From: Helicobacteraceae bacterium
GTDB lineage: Bacteria; Campylobacterota; Campylobacteria; Campylobacterales; Sulfurimonadaceae
Length of the DNA stretch: 10,027 nt
Assembly: GCA_024635885.1 (NCBI GenBank)
Contig: JAGXIA010000094.1
Coordinates: forward strand, 1-10,027
Direction of reading: 5' to 3'
The position numbers and the translations under genes are program-made. Position 1 is the stretch's first letter. Every line of letters starts with the position of its first letter. Below the pieces are notes generated by a model. It was not told the origin of the DNA and made no database searches. It saw nothing but the letters and a program-made list of their open reading frames with translations. This document shows positions 1-7,706 of the stretch, piece by piece.

Positions 1-1
1 A

Positions 2-250
2 AGCAGAACAGTTGAGTTTAATGATGGTACTATTAAATCTTTGGGGATTATGCTTGAAGGCAATTATACATTTAATACTGGAGATGCTGAGATTATGGAA
101 ATGATGTCGGGTGATTTTGAAGTAAAATTACCAGACAGTGATAAATTTGTTTCTATGCAGGGTCCATGTTCATTTGAAGTCGGAGCTAACACTTCTTTTG
201 ACGTAAAAGTTATAAGTGTTACTGACTATTGCTGTTCATATATTAAGTAA
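2..250 (+). CDS. ppnP: Pyrimidine/purine nucleoside phosphorylase PpnP, 5'-truncated by window edge
   Basis: The reading frame is open from base 2 and ends at TAA 248-250, giving the last 82 residues of a small protein whose start lies before the window. The visible part follows the PpnP (YaiE, formerly DUF1255) cupin pattern: a SRTVEF strand, an LGIMLEGNYTF segment, a methionine/glycine-rich turn (MEMMSGDFEVKLP), a FEVGANTSFDV strand and a terminal aromatic/cysteine stretch (DYCCSYIK). Known members are single-domain cupins of about 95-105 residues that cleave many nucleosides with phosphate to the free base and ribose-1-phosphate in the cytoplasm, so roughly 15-20 residues are missing here. 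The assignment rests on pattern recognition of the family. The downstream gene lies 54 bp away on the same strand, but a strong hairpin between them argues against simple co-transcription. Confidence 0.85.
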   Translation, partial: SRTVEFNDGTIKSLGIMLEGNYTFNTGDAEIMEMMSGDFEVKLPDSDKFVSMQGPCSFEVGANTSFDVKVISVTDYCCSYIK

Positions 251-259
251 GTTTTAGTA

Positions 260-290
260 CAATATAGTTTAATAAAATTAAACTATATTG
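260..290. terminator. Perfect 14-bp AT-rich hairpin between ppnP and the PilZ gene
   Basis: CAATATAGTTTAAT (260-273) and its exact reverse complement (277-290) flank the triplet AAA. It starts 10 bp after the ppnP stop and ends 14 bp before the next ATG. It lacks a GC-rich stem and a T-tract, so it is not a textbook terminator. It could attenuate ppnP read-through, protect the ppnP mRNA end, or act as an operator for the downstream gene. Confidence 0.5.
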
Positions 291-304
291 ATGGATAATA
301 AGAT

Positions 305-2146
305 ATGAATATTTGTCATTTATACTATGAAACGACTAGCTCTATTCAAGCAAAGGGTTTAGTAGAATCTTTTGATAATAGTGTATCTGTGGATATTAAT
401 GCCATACAGAGCATAGAAGACTATTCTTTTTACATAGTAGAAGTAAATAAAATTGACAAACTTATAACAGAAAAAATAAAAGAATTATTTAAAGATAAAA
501 TTAACCCCTTAATATATTTCGCTGTTTCAAATAACTACAATTTAATGCTCTTTCAACTGGCTTTCTTGTTAAAAGCAAAGACAATTATTACCTCAAATCA
601 AGATGTAGGCAGGCTTATTCTAAAACTAAGAAGTGATTATAAACTTCATGAAGAGGAATATGTCCAAGTCTTGTTGAGCCAAACTTTACTTCATACAAAA
701 TATTTTGTATTTTTAAAAAACGAACAGCTTACATTTGCGAGTGAAAAATTTCTTCAAGATTTTGGCTGTAAGGATTTAGATGAAGTTGAAAAAAAAGTTT
801 TTTCACAATTTAATGTAAAAGAGTTACTCTCTCAAGAGAGTACTGTTTTTAAAGAACTATCTCTGCAAGATGAATCTACTGTGCATTTGGACATTAGAAG
901 CAGTACCCCAAATCAAAAAAATGATCAACTTATCTTTTTTGATCCACATGTAGAACACAATTCCTCAGAAAATAAATTGAATTTTGTCTCTAGTAGAATT
1001 AGTTTTATAGAGCTTTTAAAAGATAAACTTATTGAAAGAAGTATTTCAAGTAAAACATTTTCAGTCATGACAATTTCGATAGAAAACCTTAAAAAACTTG
1101 AAGATGACCTGAACAAGCTTGAAATAGAAACATTTCTTAAAGATTTTTTATTGTTAGTAGACAAAACTATAGATGATAAAATTATACTTGCACAATATGA
1201 CAGTGATTTTTATATAGTTATTTATGAAGATATTGAAGAAGAAAACTTGAAAAGTAAGGCAGAGGGTTTTCAACACAAGATTGCCGGTTTTATAAGTGAA
1301 TTAAAATTTAGTCCTTTTATAGAACTGTTCGCTTTTAATACAGGCTCTCTTGACTTAATTAAGATTTTAATCATACTCGAGAGTATTTCTGATAAAACTA
1401 TTTCTCAAGATCAGATTACAGACAATAATATTAAATATGTTGGTGATGTGCACAATAAGATGGATGATGATGAAGCAATCAAACATCTTTTGAGAAATAT
1501 ATATGTAAACAAGGCTGAAATCAAGCTTTTAAACATATATAAAGGGCTTTGTATCAACACTGCGGCTACTATTGTTAAAAACACTGACAATACCATACAT
1601 ATCCAATTTCAGCAGCTTCAGGGTATGGTTATGAAGTATGAAAAAGAGACGGTTTTGCAATCTTCAAGTTTTTCTAAAGATATAAAAGCAACTGTAAAAT
1701 ATGTGAACCTAGAAAAGAAGCTGGCAATTTTAGAGGGTTTTAGCTTTTTAAATGGAAATGCTAATGCTAGAAGATATAGCCGTGTAACGTGTTCAAGCAG
1801 AACACCAATAGTTATATCTCACTTTGGCAGTACACTCAGCGGAGTGATATTAGATATCTCCGTCACTTCTATCGCTGTAAAAGCAAAATATGCAAAAGCA
1901 GTAGATAACCTTAAAGCCGATACTGTAACGCTAAGCTTTGTTCTTCCGAGCAAAAGCAGTGATGACGGATATGTAAAAGTCTCTATAGAAGCGAAGGTTA
2001 GCTTTGTATTTTGCGATGAGGGTACTTGTAAAATTATATGTGAACTTATAAAAGATAATTACAGTGAATCGACTTTAATGGAATATGTTTACGATAGACA
2101 AAAAGATATTATTACAGAAGTTAAGAAAATAGCAAGACAGTTTTAA
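305..2146 (+). CDS. Multidomain c-di-GMP-type signalling protein: receiver-like?, degenerate GGDEF, YcgR-like barrel, PilZ
   Basis: A 613-residue protein with no signal peptide or obvious membrane span, so probably cytoplasmic. Residues 1-115 alternate hydrophobic strands and helices as in a response-regulator receiver, but the phospho-acceptor cannot be placed. Residues 130-215 resemble a PAS-like sensor (weak). Residues 230-370 look like a GGDEF fold: the strand-turn-strand where GGDEF should sit reads YDSDF (298-302), so diguanylate cyclase activity is not expected. Residues about 385-485 fit the split barrel that precedes PilZ in YcgR-type proteins. Residues 489-605 are PilZ-like, with the RxxxR motif at R489-R493 and DISVTSI at 517-523 in place of the usual D/NxSxxG, the glycine being lost. 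Likely role: a c-di-GMP-responsive effector, possibly of motility or surface behaviour. The start ATG at 305 has only a weak ribosome site (GGA at 293-295). The gene converges on fliW with a 24-bp gap. Confidence 0.75.
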   Translation: MNICHLYYETTSSIQAKGLVESFDNSVSVDINAIQSIEDYSFYIVEVNKIDKLITEKIKELFKDKINPLIYFAVSNNYNLMLFQLAFLLKAKTIITSNQDVGRLILKLRSDYKLHEEEYVQVLLSQTLLHTKYFVFLKNEQLTFASEKFLQDFGCKDLDEVEKKVFSQFNVKELLSQESTVFKELSLQDESTVHLDIRSSTPNQKNDQLIFFDPHVEHNSSENKLNFVSSRISFIELLKDKLIERSISSKTFSVMTISIENLKKLEDDLNKLEIETFLKDFLLLVDKTIDDKIILAQYDSDFYIVIYEDIEEENLKSKAEGFQHKIAGFISELKFSPFIELFAFNTGSLDLIKILIILESISDKTISQDQITDNNIKYVGDVHNKMDDDEAIKHLLRNIYVNKAEIKLLNIYKGLCINTAATIVKNTDNTIHIQFQQLQGMVMKYEKETVLQSSSFSKDIKATVKYVNLEKKLAILEGFSFLNGNANARRYSRVTCSSRTPIVISHFGSTLSGVILDISVTSIAVKAKYAKAVDNLKADTVTLSFVLPSKSSDDGYVKVSIEAKVSFVFCDEGTCKIICELIKDNYSESTLMEYVYDRQKDIITEVKKIARQF

Positions 2147-2147
2147 C

Positions 2148-2170
2148 TTAGCAGACATCTTGTCTGCTGA
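2148..2170. terminator. Hairpin between convergent genes, possible bidirectional terminator
   Basis: AGCAGACA (2150-2157), loop TCT, TGTCTGCT (2161-2168) form a perfect 8-bp stem that can extend by a wobble pair and a T-A pair. It fills nearly the whole 24-bp gap between the plus-strand PilZ gene (stop at 2146) and minus-strand fliW (stop at 2171). T-tracts on both sides are poor, so terminator function is inferred mainly from position. Confidence 0.55.
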
Positions 2171-2551
2171 TTACTTAAAAGATTTTATGCTTTCACACAT
2201 TCCAAAGTCTGGATGTCCCTTTGAATCAAGTACAGCTTGTGCAATTTTCCTATTATCATTATTGACAATAACAGGTGCTAAAAAATTTACTGTTGAATTT
2301 TCTAAAGATTTTTGTATGACAACTATGTTATAAACACTAATGTTAGAATTTTCATGTATGTCCAGAAGTACTTTTATGCTAGAAGGTAAATCAAAAGAAT
2401 ATTCTCTTAGCAAGTAAGGGTTTACAATAGTAAAAGATATATTTTTATTATCAAGATCCTGCATTGTTGAAAATAGACTGTCTATTTCATTTATCTCTAC
2501 ATTTAAAGTATCTTCAAATCCTAGAATGCTTACTTTTACTTCATAACTCAT
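2171..2551 (-). CDS. fliW: Flagellar assembly factor FliW
   Basis: A 126-residue protein matching the usual FliW length. FliW binds flagellin and the translational regulator CsrA in the cytoplasm, coupling flagellin synthesis to filament export. Family landmarks are all present: VSILGFED near residues 7-14, FTIVNPYLLREYSFDLP at 40-56, VYNIVVIQ at 73-80 and ENSTVNFLAPVIVN at 84-97. The frame is open further upstream, but the ATG at 2551 is preferred: AAAAGGAC lies just before it and conserved FliW sequence begins there, whereas the longer version would overlap the previous gene. It is the last gene of the minus-strand purB-nrdA-unknown-fliW group, with a 14-bp gap to the gene before it. No csrA or flagellin gene is visible, so its flagellar role rests on the family. 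Confidence 0.93.
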   Translation of the reverse strand: MSYEVKVSILGFEDTLNVEINEIDSLFSTMQDLDNKNISFTIVNPYLLREYSFDLPSSIKVLLDIHENSNISVYNIVVIQKSLENSTVNFLAPVIVNNDNRKIAQAVLDSKGHPDFGMCESIKSFK

Positions 2552-2565
2552 GTTTGTCCTTTTGT

Positions 2566-2964
2566 TTAAAATGAACCTTCTTGGTATTTCAAGTCCGAGC
2601 CAATTATAAAGCATGTGGAAGTTTTGATACCAGAAAGATTAGAACACTTGGAAATACCAAATGCAAATACAGTATCTTCATAAAGAAGCGTTGTTCCATC
2701 ACTCATATCTACAAACGAAAGTTTATTTGTATCTAAAAGCTTAGCATCACTCACCCCGCTAAATTCAAGTTTTATAGTTATCCAGTCAAATGCTCTTGCA
2801 CTGTCTTGAGTAGCGATAGTTATGGAAATTGTTGTTGGTGATACAATTTCCACATGCCGAAGCTCTGCGTCTATAAAGTTATTAAACCTTTTTAAAAAAA
2901 AGTCTAAATCTTTTTCAAAAAGTGGCTTCACTGAAATTTCTGAAGGCCTATTGACAACCGACAC
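2566..2964 (-). CDS. Unrecognised conserved-looking protein between nrdA and fliW
   Basis: I do not recognise this family. The frame is open to the nrdA end and stops at TAA 2568-2566, 14 bp before fliW. Three starts are possible: ATG 2991 (141 aa, 44-bp overlap with nrdA, GGA 8 nt upstream), GTG 2964 (132 aa, AGG 10 nt upstream) and GTG 2931 (121 aa, after the nrdA stop, poor ribosome site). I list the middle one; the start is uncertain. The core begins at PLFEKDLDFFLKRF (a helix) and continues as alternating strands: IDAELRHVEIVSPTTISITI, then DWITIKLEFSGVSDAKLL, then a C-terminal block with two cysteines (SKCSNLSGIKTSTC). The 'DAEL..VEI...L.F.GVSD' rhythm suggests a small all-beta sandwich like some immunity-type domains, but this is only a resemblance. 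No signal peptide or membrane helix is seen. Cytoplasmic and co-expressed with nrdA/fliW by context. Confidence 0.7.
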   Translation of the reverse strand: MSVVNRPSEISVKPLFEKDLDFFLKRFNNFIDAELRHVEIVSPTTISITIATQDSARAFDWITIKLEFSGVSDAKLLDTNKLSFVDMSDGTTLLYEDTVFAFGISKCSNLSGIKTSTCFIIGSDLKYQEGSF

Positions 2965-5314
2965 ACTCCATAGACCTATCTTCCGTGTCATTCGCAAGTT
3001 CCGGTGATTGAGAACGTAGATAGTAAGTAGATTTAAGTCCAAGTTTCCATGCTAGCATGTAGATGTCATTTAAGTACTTTCCGCTTGCTTTATCGAGTGT
3101 AATAAAGATATTTAAACTTTGGCCCTGGTCTAACCATTTTTGGCGTATAGCAGCAGCTCTGATCAGCACTCTTTGGTCTAGTTCATATGCTGGGACGTAA
3201 TAACTCCATGTCTCAGCAGATAGATTTGGAACAACTACAGGAATAAGACCGGATAAGTTTTCCTCAAACCACTTTCTTTTGAAAACAGGTTCGATTGCTT
3301 GAGTGGTTCCTGTAAGAATTGAAATTGAGCTTGTTGGAGCAATAGCCATTAAATATCCATTTCTCATACCCTGCTTTTTGACTTTAGTTCTGAGTTCATC
3401 CCACTCATATGTTGAGGCAAAAAGACCACCTCTGTCAACAAGGTTTCTAACTTCAGCATTTGCATGGTCAAGAGGCATAATTCCTCTGCTCCATTTAGAA
3501 CCCTCAAATTCAGGATAGGCTCCTTTTTCTGCTGCAAGATCCGAAGATGAATTAATAGCATTATAACTAACAGCTTCCATTACTTCATCAATCTTGTCAA
3601 AATGTTCTTGTGTTCCCCACATTATTCCTTGTTCTGCAAGCATCTGTGCCTCACCCATAACACCAAGACCGATTGAGCGACTTCTCATGTTAGTACGTTT
3701 TACTTTTTCTACAGGATAAAAATTTAAATCAATAACGTTATCCAAACAACGAATTGCAGTAGGAACAATTCTGTCTATATCTTCTTTTGTATTTATGCGA
3801 GACAGATTTACAGAAGCTAAGTTACAAACAGCAGTAGCTCCATCAATTTTTTCTTTCTCTACAACATATATTGGCAGACCGCCTAAAGAATCAAGTGCTG
3901 TTACTTTTTTAGCTGGTCTTGTAATTCCGCTGTCAACCTTCACTAAATCATTTTCATCATAACTAACACTGTCACCATTTTCAAAAATAAACTTAATTTT
4001 ATAATGATTTGGTTCTGTATTTTGAAATATCTCTGTACATAAGTTTGAGCTTCTAATAACACCATAATGATCATTAGGGTTAGCTTTGTTTGCATTGTCT
4101 TTAAAACATAAAAAAGGACTGCCGGTCTCAAAGTAAGAAGTCAAAATTTTCTTCCATAGGTCTTTGGCTTTTAGTTTTTCTTTTATGAGTGTTTCATCTT
4201 GTTCAAATTCTTTGTATCTTATGTTAAAAGCTTCACCGTGAAGTTTAGCTAATTCACCACAATCATAAGGATCAAAAAGAGTCCAGATGCCATCTTCTTG
4301 AACTCTTTGCATAAAGAGATCATTCAACCAAAGAGATGGAAACAGATCGTGAGCACGACGACGCTCTTCTCCAGAGTTTTTCTTTAAGTCTAAGAAGTCG
4401 TTTATATCTATGTGCCAAGGTTCAAGATAAACAGCAATAGCACCTTTCCTTGTTCCTAGTTGATCAACCGCAATCGCAATATCATTTGTTATTTTAAGAA
4501 AAGGTACTGTTCCTCCAGCTGCATTTTTATGCCCATCAATAAATGAGCCCATTGAACGAACCTGTGTCCAGTCCCAACCAATACCGCCGCCAAATTTAGA
4601 GAGCATTGCCATCTCTTTATAAGCGTCAAAAATACCTTCAATATTATCAGGAGTAGAACCGATGTAGCATGAGCTAAGCTGATGTCTTGTTGTTCTCGCA
4701 TTTGATAGAGTTGGAGTTGCAAGCATTACTTCAAACAGAGAAATCATGTTATAGAATTTAATTGCCCACTCTTCTTTTTTTTCTTCTCTTTGAGCTAAGA
4801 ACATAGCAATGGCCATAAACATATGTTGAGGAAGTTCAATAGGATTTGAGTTTCTATCTTTGATAAGATATCTGTCGTATAAAGTTTTTACACCAAGATA
4901 GTTAAAAAGCATATCACGTTCAGGTTTAATATGTTTTTCCAGTCTTTCTAAGTCATACATCTCTTTAAGACCTAAAAGTAAACGCCCCTCTTTTTCTCCA
5001 CGGATAAAATACTTCTCCAGTGAGCAGTAACCGGTAAAACCATTTACCTGATGATACAGATTAAATAGAAAAAGACGTGAAGCAACAAATGTCCAATTTG
5101 GTGCATCTATATCTATCTTATCAACAGCTGTTTTAATAAGAGTCTTTTGTATCTCTTGAGATGTTATTCCATCACGAAAATGAATCTGTGCATCAACTTC
5201 GAGCTCACTCTGAGATACATTAGTTAAATCTTTAACTGCTGCAGAAGTATACTTTTGAATTTTACTAATATCTAATGGCTCTGTTCTGCCATTTCTTTTT
5301 ATGATTGTTATCAT
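2948..5314 (-). CDS. nrdA: Class Ia ribonucleoside-diphosphate reductase, alpha (large) subunit
   Basis: A 788-residue cytoplasmic enzyme subunit that reduces ribonucleoside diphosphates to deoxynucleotides using the radical supplied by NrdB. Residues 1-90 form the ATP-cone (MITIIKRNGRTEPLD...), so dATP/ATP activity control is likely. Catalytic landmarks: C216 in SSCYIGS, the N424-L-C426-T-E428 motif carrying the radical cysteine with Asn and Glu partners, the redox partner C497 in AVCNLASVNLS, the radical-transfer pair Y764-Y765 in STYYLRS, and the C-terminal thioredoxin-reducible CVGC (C784, C787). About 55 residues (437-493) lie between E428 and C497 that are absent from E. coli NrdA; I recall similar length in Helicobacter. 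Ribosome site AAAGGAAGGG overlaps the purB stop, so purB and nrdA are translated from one message. No nrdB lies in the window, as expected where the two genes are unlinked. Confidence 0.97.
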   Translation of the reverse strand: MITIIKRNGRTEPLDISKIQKYTSAAVKDLTNVSQSELEVDAQIHFRDGITSQEIQKTLIKTAVDKIDIDAPNWTFVASRLFLFNLYHQVNGFTGYCSLEKYFIRGEKEGRLLLGLKEMYDLERLEKHIKPERDMLFNYLGVKTLYDRYLIKDRNSNPIELPQHMFMAIAMFLAQREEKKEEWAIKFYNMISLFEVMLATPTLSNARTTRHQLSSCYIGSTPDNIEGIFDAYKEMAMLSKFGGGIGWDWTQVRSMGSFIDGHKNAAGGTVPFLKITNDIAIAVDQLGTRKGAIAVYLEPWHIDINDFLDLKKNSGEERRRAHDLFPSLWLNDLFMQRVQEDGIWTLFDPYDCGELAKLHGEAFNIRYKEFEQDETLIKEKLKAKDLWKKILTSYFETGSPFLCFKDNANKANPNDHYGVIRSSNLCTEIFQNTEPNHYKIKFIFENGDSVSYDENDLVKVDSGITRPAKKVTALDSLGGLPIYVVEKEKIDGATAVCNLASVNLSRINTKEDIDRIVPTAIRCLDNVIDLNFYPVEKVKRTNMRSRSIGLGVMGEAQMLAEQGIMWGTQEHFDKIDEVMEAVSYNAINSSSDLAAEKGAYPEFEGSKWSRGIMPLDHANAEVRNLVDRGGLFASTYEWDELRTKVKKQGMRNGYLMAIAPTSSISILTGTTQAIEPVFKRKWFEENLSGLIPVVVPNLSAETWSYYVPAYELDQRVLIRAAAIRQKWLDQGQSLNIFITLDKASGKYLNDIYMLAWKLGLKSTYYLRSQSPELANDTEDRSMECVGCQ

Positions 5315-5325
5315 AGACCCTTCCT

Positions 5326-6657
5326 TTATTTTTTAAATACTCTTTCAAAAATTTTGTCTACATTTTTAGTGTAATAATCATAATTAAAACACTCTCTTAT
5401 TTTTTCTTCACTTAATGAGTTTCTCAACTCTTCGTCTGCTAAAAGATGGTTAAGGTATAAGCTTTCACCTTTTTCATTTGTAGTAGGTTTGCCTTGTTGA
5501 ATCTCTTCCCAAACTTTCATCGCATTTCTTTGAACTATTCTATAAGCATCTTCACGAGATACACCTTGAAGAGGAAGTTCTAAAAGTACTCTTTGAGAGA
5601 AAACAAGTCCACCTGTAAGGTTTAAATTTCTCATCATATTTTCAGGATAGACTGTTAGGTTAGCTATAACATTATTCATGCGGTGTAACATAAAGTCAGT
5701 TGTTATAAAACTGTCTGGTAACCAAAATCTCTCAGTTGAAGAGTGGCTAATATCTCTCTCATGCCATAGCGCTACATTTTCCATAGCAGGAACAGCATAC
5801 GCTCTAATCATACGAGCTAAGCCTGTTATGTTTTCAGTTAGGATTGGATTACGTTTGTGTGGCATTGCAGATGAACCTTTTTGCCCTTTTGCAAAATACT
5901 CTTCACACTCATAAACTTCTGTTCTTTGCCAGTGACGTACTTGAACTGCAAACTTTTCAATTGAGCTAGCCATTAAAGCTAAGGTAGTTGCTAGTCTTGC
6001 ATATCTGTCACGTTGTATAACCTGGTTAGATGCAGGAGCCGGTTTTAAACCTAACTCTTCACATGTTATCTCTTCAAGTTCTAATGGCGCGTGAGCAAAA
6101 TTACCCATTGCTCCACTAACTTGTCCAACAGAAATTACATCTAAGGTTTGTTCAAGGTTTTCTAAATGTCTAGCCATCTCATCATACCAAACAGCTAACA
6201 CAAGACCGAATGTTATTGGTTCACCATGAATACCATGGCTTCTGCCAACCATCAAAGTCATCTTGTGTTCCATTGCACGCTTCTTGATTGATTCCATAAT
6301 CATCTTAACATCTTCTATTACTAATTCTAAAGATGACTTCATCTGAAGTGCTACAGCAGTATCAACTGTGTCTGAACTTGTCATACCATAGTGGAACCAT
6401 CTGCTTTCCTCTCCAAGAGTCTCAGATACACTCGTAGTAAATGCTATGAGGTCATGTCGAGTTACTGCTTCTATTTCATCTATTCTCTTTATATCGAAAC
6501 CAGCATTTTCAACTATCTTATCTGCGTCATCCTGAGGAATCTTTCCCAGTTTCGCCCATGCTTTTACAACTGCTTTTTCTACGTCCAACCAAGCTTGATA
6601 CTTTGCTTGCATTGTCCATTTAGAACTCATCTCTTCTCTTGAATATCTTTCTATCAT
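5326..6657 (-). CDS. purB: Adenylosuccinate lyase
   Basis: A 443-residue cytoplasmic enzyme of the fumarase/aspartase superfamily. It removes fumarate from SAICAR and from adenylosuccinate, serving two steps of AMP synthesis. Visible active-site motifs: R67-H68-D69, TSSD at 93-96 (in YGMTSSDTVDT), the general-acid histidine H141 in GRSHGIHGEP, and the mobile signature loop GSSAMPHKRNPI at 261-272. Length matches the Bacillus-type short PurB (about 430-440) rather than the 456-residue E. coli form. The ATG at 6657 is preceded by AAGGG at suitable spacing. It is the first gene of the leftward operon; nrdA follows after 11 bp. Placing an AMP-synthesis enzyme directly before ribonucleotide reductase makes sense for nucleotide supply, and I recall the same purB-nrdA pair in Campylobacter jejuni. 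Confidence 0.97.
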   Translation of the reverse strand: MIERYSREEMSSKWTMQAKYQAWLDVEKAVVKAWAKLGKIPQDDADKIVENAGFDIKRIDEIEAVTRHDLIAFTTSVSETLGEESRWFHYGMTSSDTVDTAVALQMKSSLELVIEDVKMIMESIKKRAMEHKMTLMVGRSHGIHGEPITFGLVLAVWYDEMARHLENLEQTLDVISVGQVSGAMGNFAHAPLELEEITCEELGLKPAPASNQVIQRDRYARLATTLALMASSIEKFAVQVRHWQRTEVYECEEYFAKGQKGSSAMPHKRNPILTENITGLARMIRAYAVPAMENVALWHERDISHSSTERFWLPDSFITTDFMLHRMNNVIANLTVYPENMMRNLNLTGGLVFSQRVLLELPLQGVSREDAYRIVQRNAMKVWEEIQQGKPTTNEKGESLYLNHLLADEELRNSLSEEKIRECFNYDYYTKNVDKIFERVFKK

Positions 6658-6770
6658 ATATTAAACCCTTATGATTATTATCTTATGTTTTTATGTTAAA
6701 ATTCGCATATAATAAAGTCATTAATTTTACAGAATTTATAGTAAATTATTGATTAAAGAGGAATTAAATT
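6658..6770. promoter_or_regulatory. Divergent promoter region for purB operon and rluA-family gene
   Basis: This 113-bp gap separates two divergent starts and is strongly AT-rich. On the plus strand TATAAT at 6708-6713 is a perfect -10 box about 55 bp before the rluA-family start. No -35 is seen, which agrees with the Campylobacterota housekeeping promoters that rely on AT-periodic upstream DNA. For purB the same stretch read on the minus strand gives TATTAT as a candidate -10. Confidence 0.5.
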
Positions 6771-7682
6771 TTGCCATTTGTTAAGAAGAAAATGTTTGCT
6801 AAAGAAAAGCAAAAAGCCTTTTTATTTCTTGTTAAAGAATTGGGGTATACACAAAAAGAAGCACAGAGATTTATTTCAAAAGGGCGAGTGCTTGTTGATG
6901 GTGAAAAAATGACAAAAACTGCAGGTGAAATTGAGGGTGAGTTTGAATTTATTTACTTTGAACCTATAACCAAAGGTTTAGTTCCACATGCCGTATATGA
7001 AGAGTTTGTAATCTTTGATAAACCAAGCGGTGTATTAATCCATCCTCAAACAAAAAAAACTCCATACTCTCTTATTGATGAACTAAAGCATCAGTTTGGA
7101 CGAGATGCTAACATTGCCCATAGAATTGATCAAGAAACAAGTGGACTTGTTTTATGTGCGAGAAACAAGGTGAGTGAAAGAGTTATTAAAATGATGTTTC
7201 AAGAGAGAGATATGAAGAAAAAGTATCTTGCTTTGGTTCATGGAGAAGTTAAAGCCCCTATGTGTATAGAAGCACCGCTTTTAAGAGCACAGGATGAAAG
7301 CGCTGTTGTCAGAATGGTTGTTAAGGTTCATAAGACAGGAAAAGCTTCTAAGACAGATATTAAGCCTATAGAGTATTTTCCATCAACAGATACGACTTTA
7401 GTTGAGTGTTCACCATATACTGGAAGACAGCACCAGATAAGAGTGCATTTGTTTCACGTGGAACATCCAATAGTAGGTGATCCTATATATGGGCAAAGTG
7501 AAGAAGATATTGTTCGGTTTTTAGATAAAGTGCTGGAACCTGAAGATAGAATAAAAAATAGTGGAGCGACAAGGTTGCTTCTTCATGCGGATGAATTAGA
7601 ATTTGAACTATATGAAAAAAACTATCATATAAAAAGCAAGATTGATTTTAAAAAAATTTGTTTTAAGAGCATGAGTGTTTAA
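6771..7682 (+). CDS. RluA-family 23S rRNA pseudouridine synthase with S4 domain (TTG start)
   Basis: A 303-residue enzyme that isomerises specific uridines, most likely in 23S rRNA. Residues about 12-60 form an S4 RNA-binding domain (LGYTQKEAQRFISKGRVLVDGE). The catalytic domain follows, with the family motif HRIDQETSGLVL at 117-128; D120 is the nucleophilic aspartate. PYTGRQHQIRVH at 215-226 is the second conserved motif and HPIVGDPIYG at 232-241 the third. The start is TTG at 6771, supported by AGAGGA about 9 nt upstream; the next in-frame ATG (residue 8) lacks a comparable site. The exact target among RluB/C/D-type sites cannot be told, so no symbol is given. It is transcribed away from purB; the neighbouring Campylobacter gene I recall is also a pseudouridine synthase. 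The coding sequence carries an exact parS word at 7450-7465. Confidence 0.93.
   Translation: MPFVKKKMFAKEKQKAFLFLVKELGYTQKEAQRFISKGRVLVDGEKMTKTAGEIEGEFEFIYFEPITKGLVPHAVYEEFVIFDKPSGVLIHPQTKKTPYSLIDELKHQFGRDANIAHRIDQETSGLVLCARNKVSERVIKMMFQERDMKKKYLALVHGEVKAPMCIEAPLLRAQDESAVVRMVVKVHKTGKASKTDIKPIEYFPSTDTTLVECSPYTGRQHQIRVHLFHVEHPIVGDPIYGQSEEDIVRFLDKVLEPEDRIKNSGATRLLLHADELEFELYEKNYHIKSKIDFKKICFKSMSV
7450..7465. other. parS: parS centromere site (exact consensus) inside rluA-family gene
   Basis: TGTTTCACGTGGAACA is the reverse complement of TGTTCCACGTGAAACA, the ParB/Spo0J recognition sequence well established in Bacillus subtilis and conserved across bacteria. It spans codons for residues 227-232 (LFHVEH). 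ParB would load here to help segregate newly replicated origins. parS sites normally lie near the replication origin. Confidence 0.85.
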
Positions 7683-7706
7683 AATTTTATTTATATTCAT
7701 AGAAAA

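Noticed and set aside
2551..2614. Longer FliW start giving 147 residues
   Set aside because: The extra residues do not resemble FliW, overlap the preceding gene, and the internal ATG has a strong AAAAGGAC ribosome site.
3830..4010. NrdA insertion as an intein
   Set aside because: Only about 55 residues, with no N-terminal Cys/Ser splice block and no His-Asn C-terminal splice motif.
4229..4246. CTTCACCGTGAAG palindrome inside nrdA as a third parS
   Set aside because: It has an extra central base and lacks the flanking TGTTT/AAACA arms, so it does not fit the 16-bp parS.
5678..6642. Open frames on the plus strand across purB
   Set aside because: They are antisense to a clear adenylosuccinate lyase, have no recognisable product and no convincing ribosome sites.
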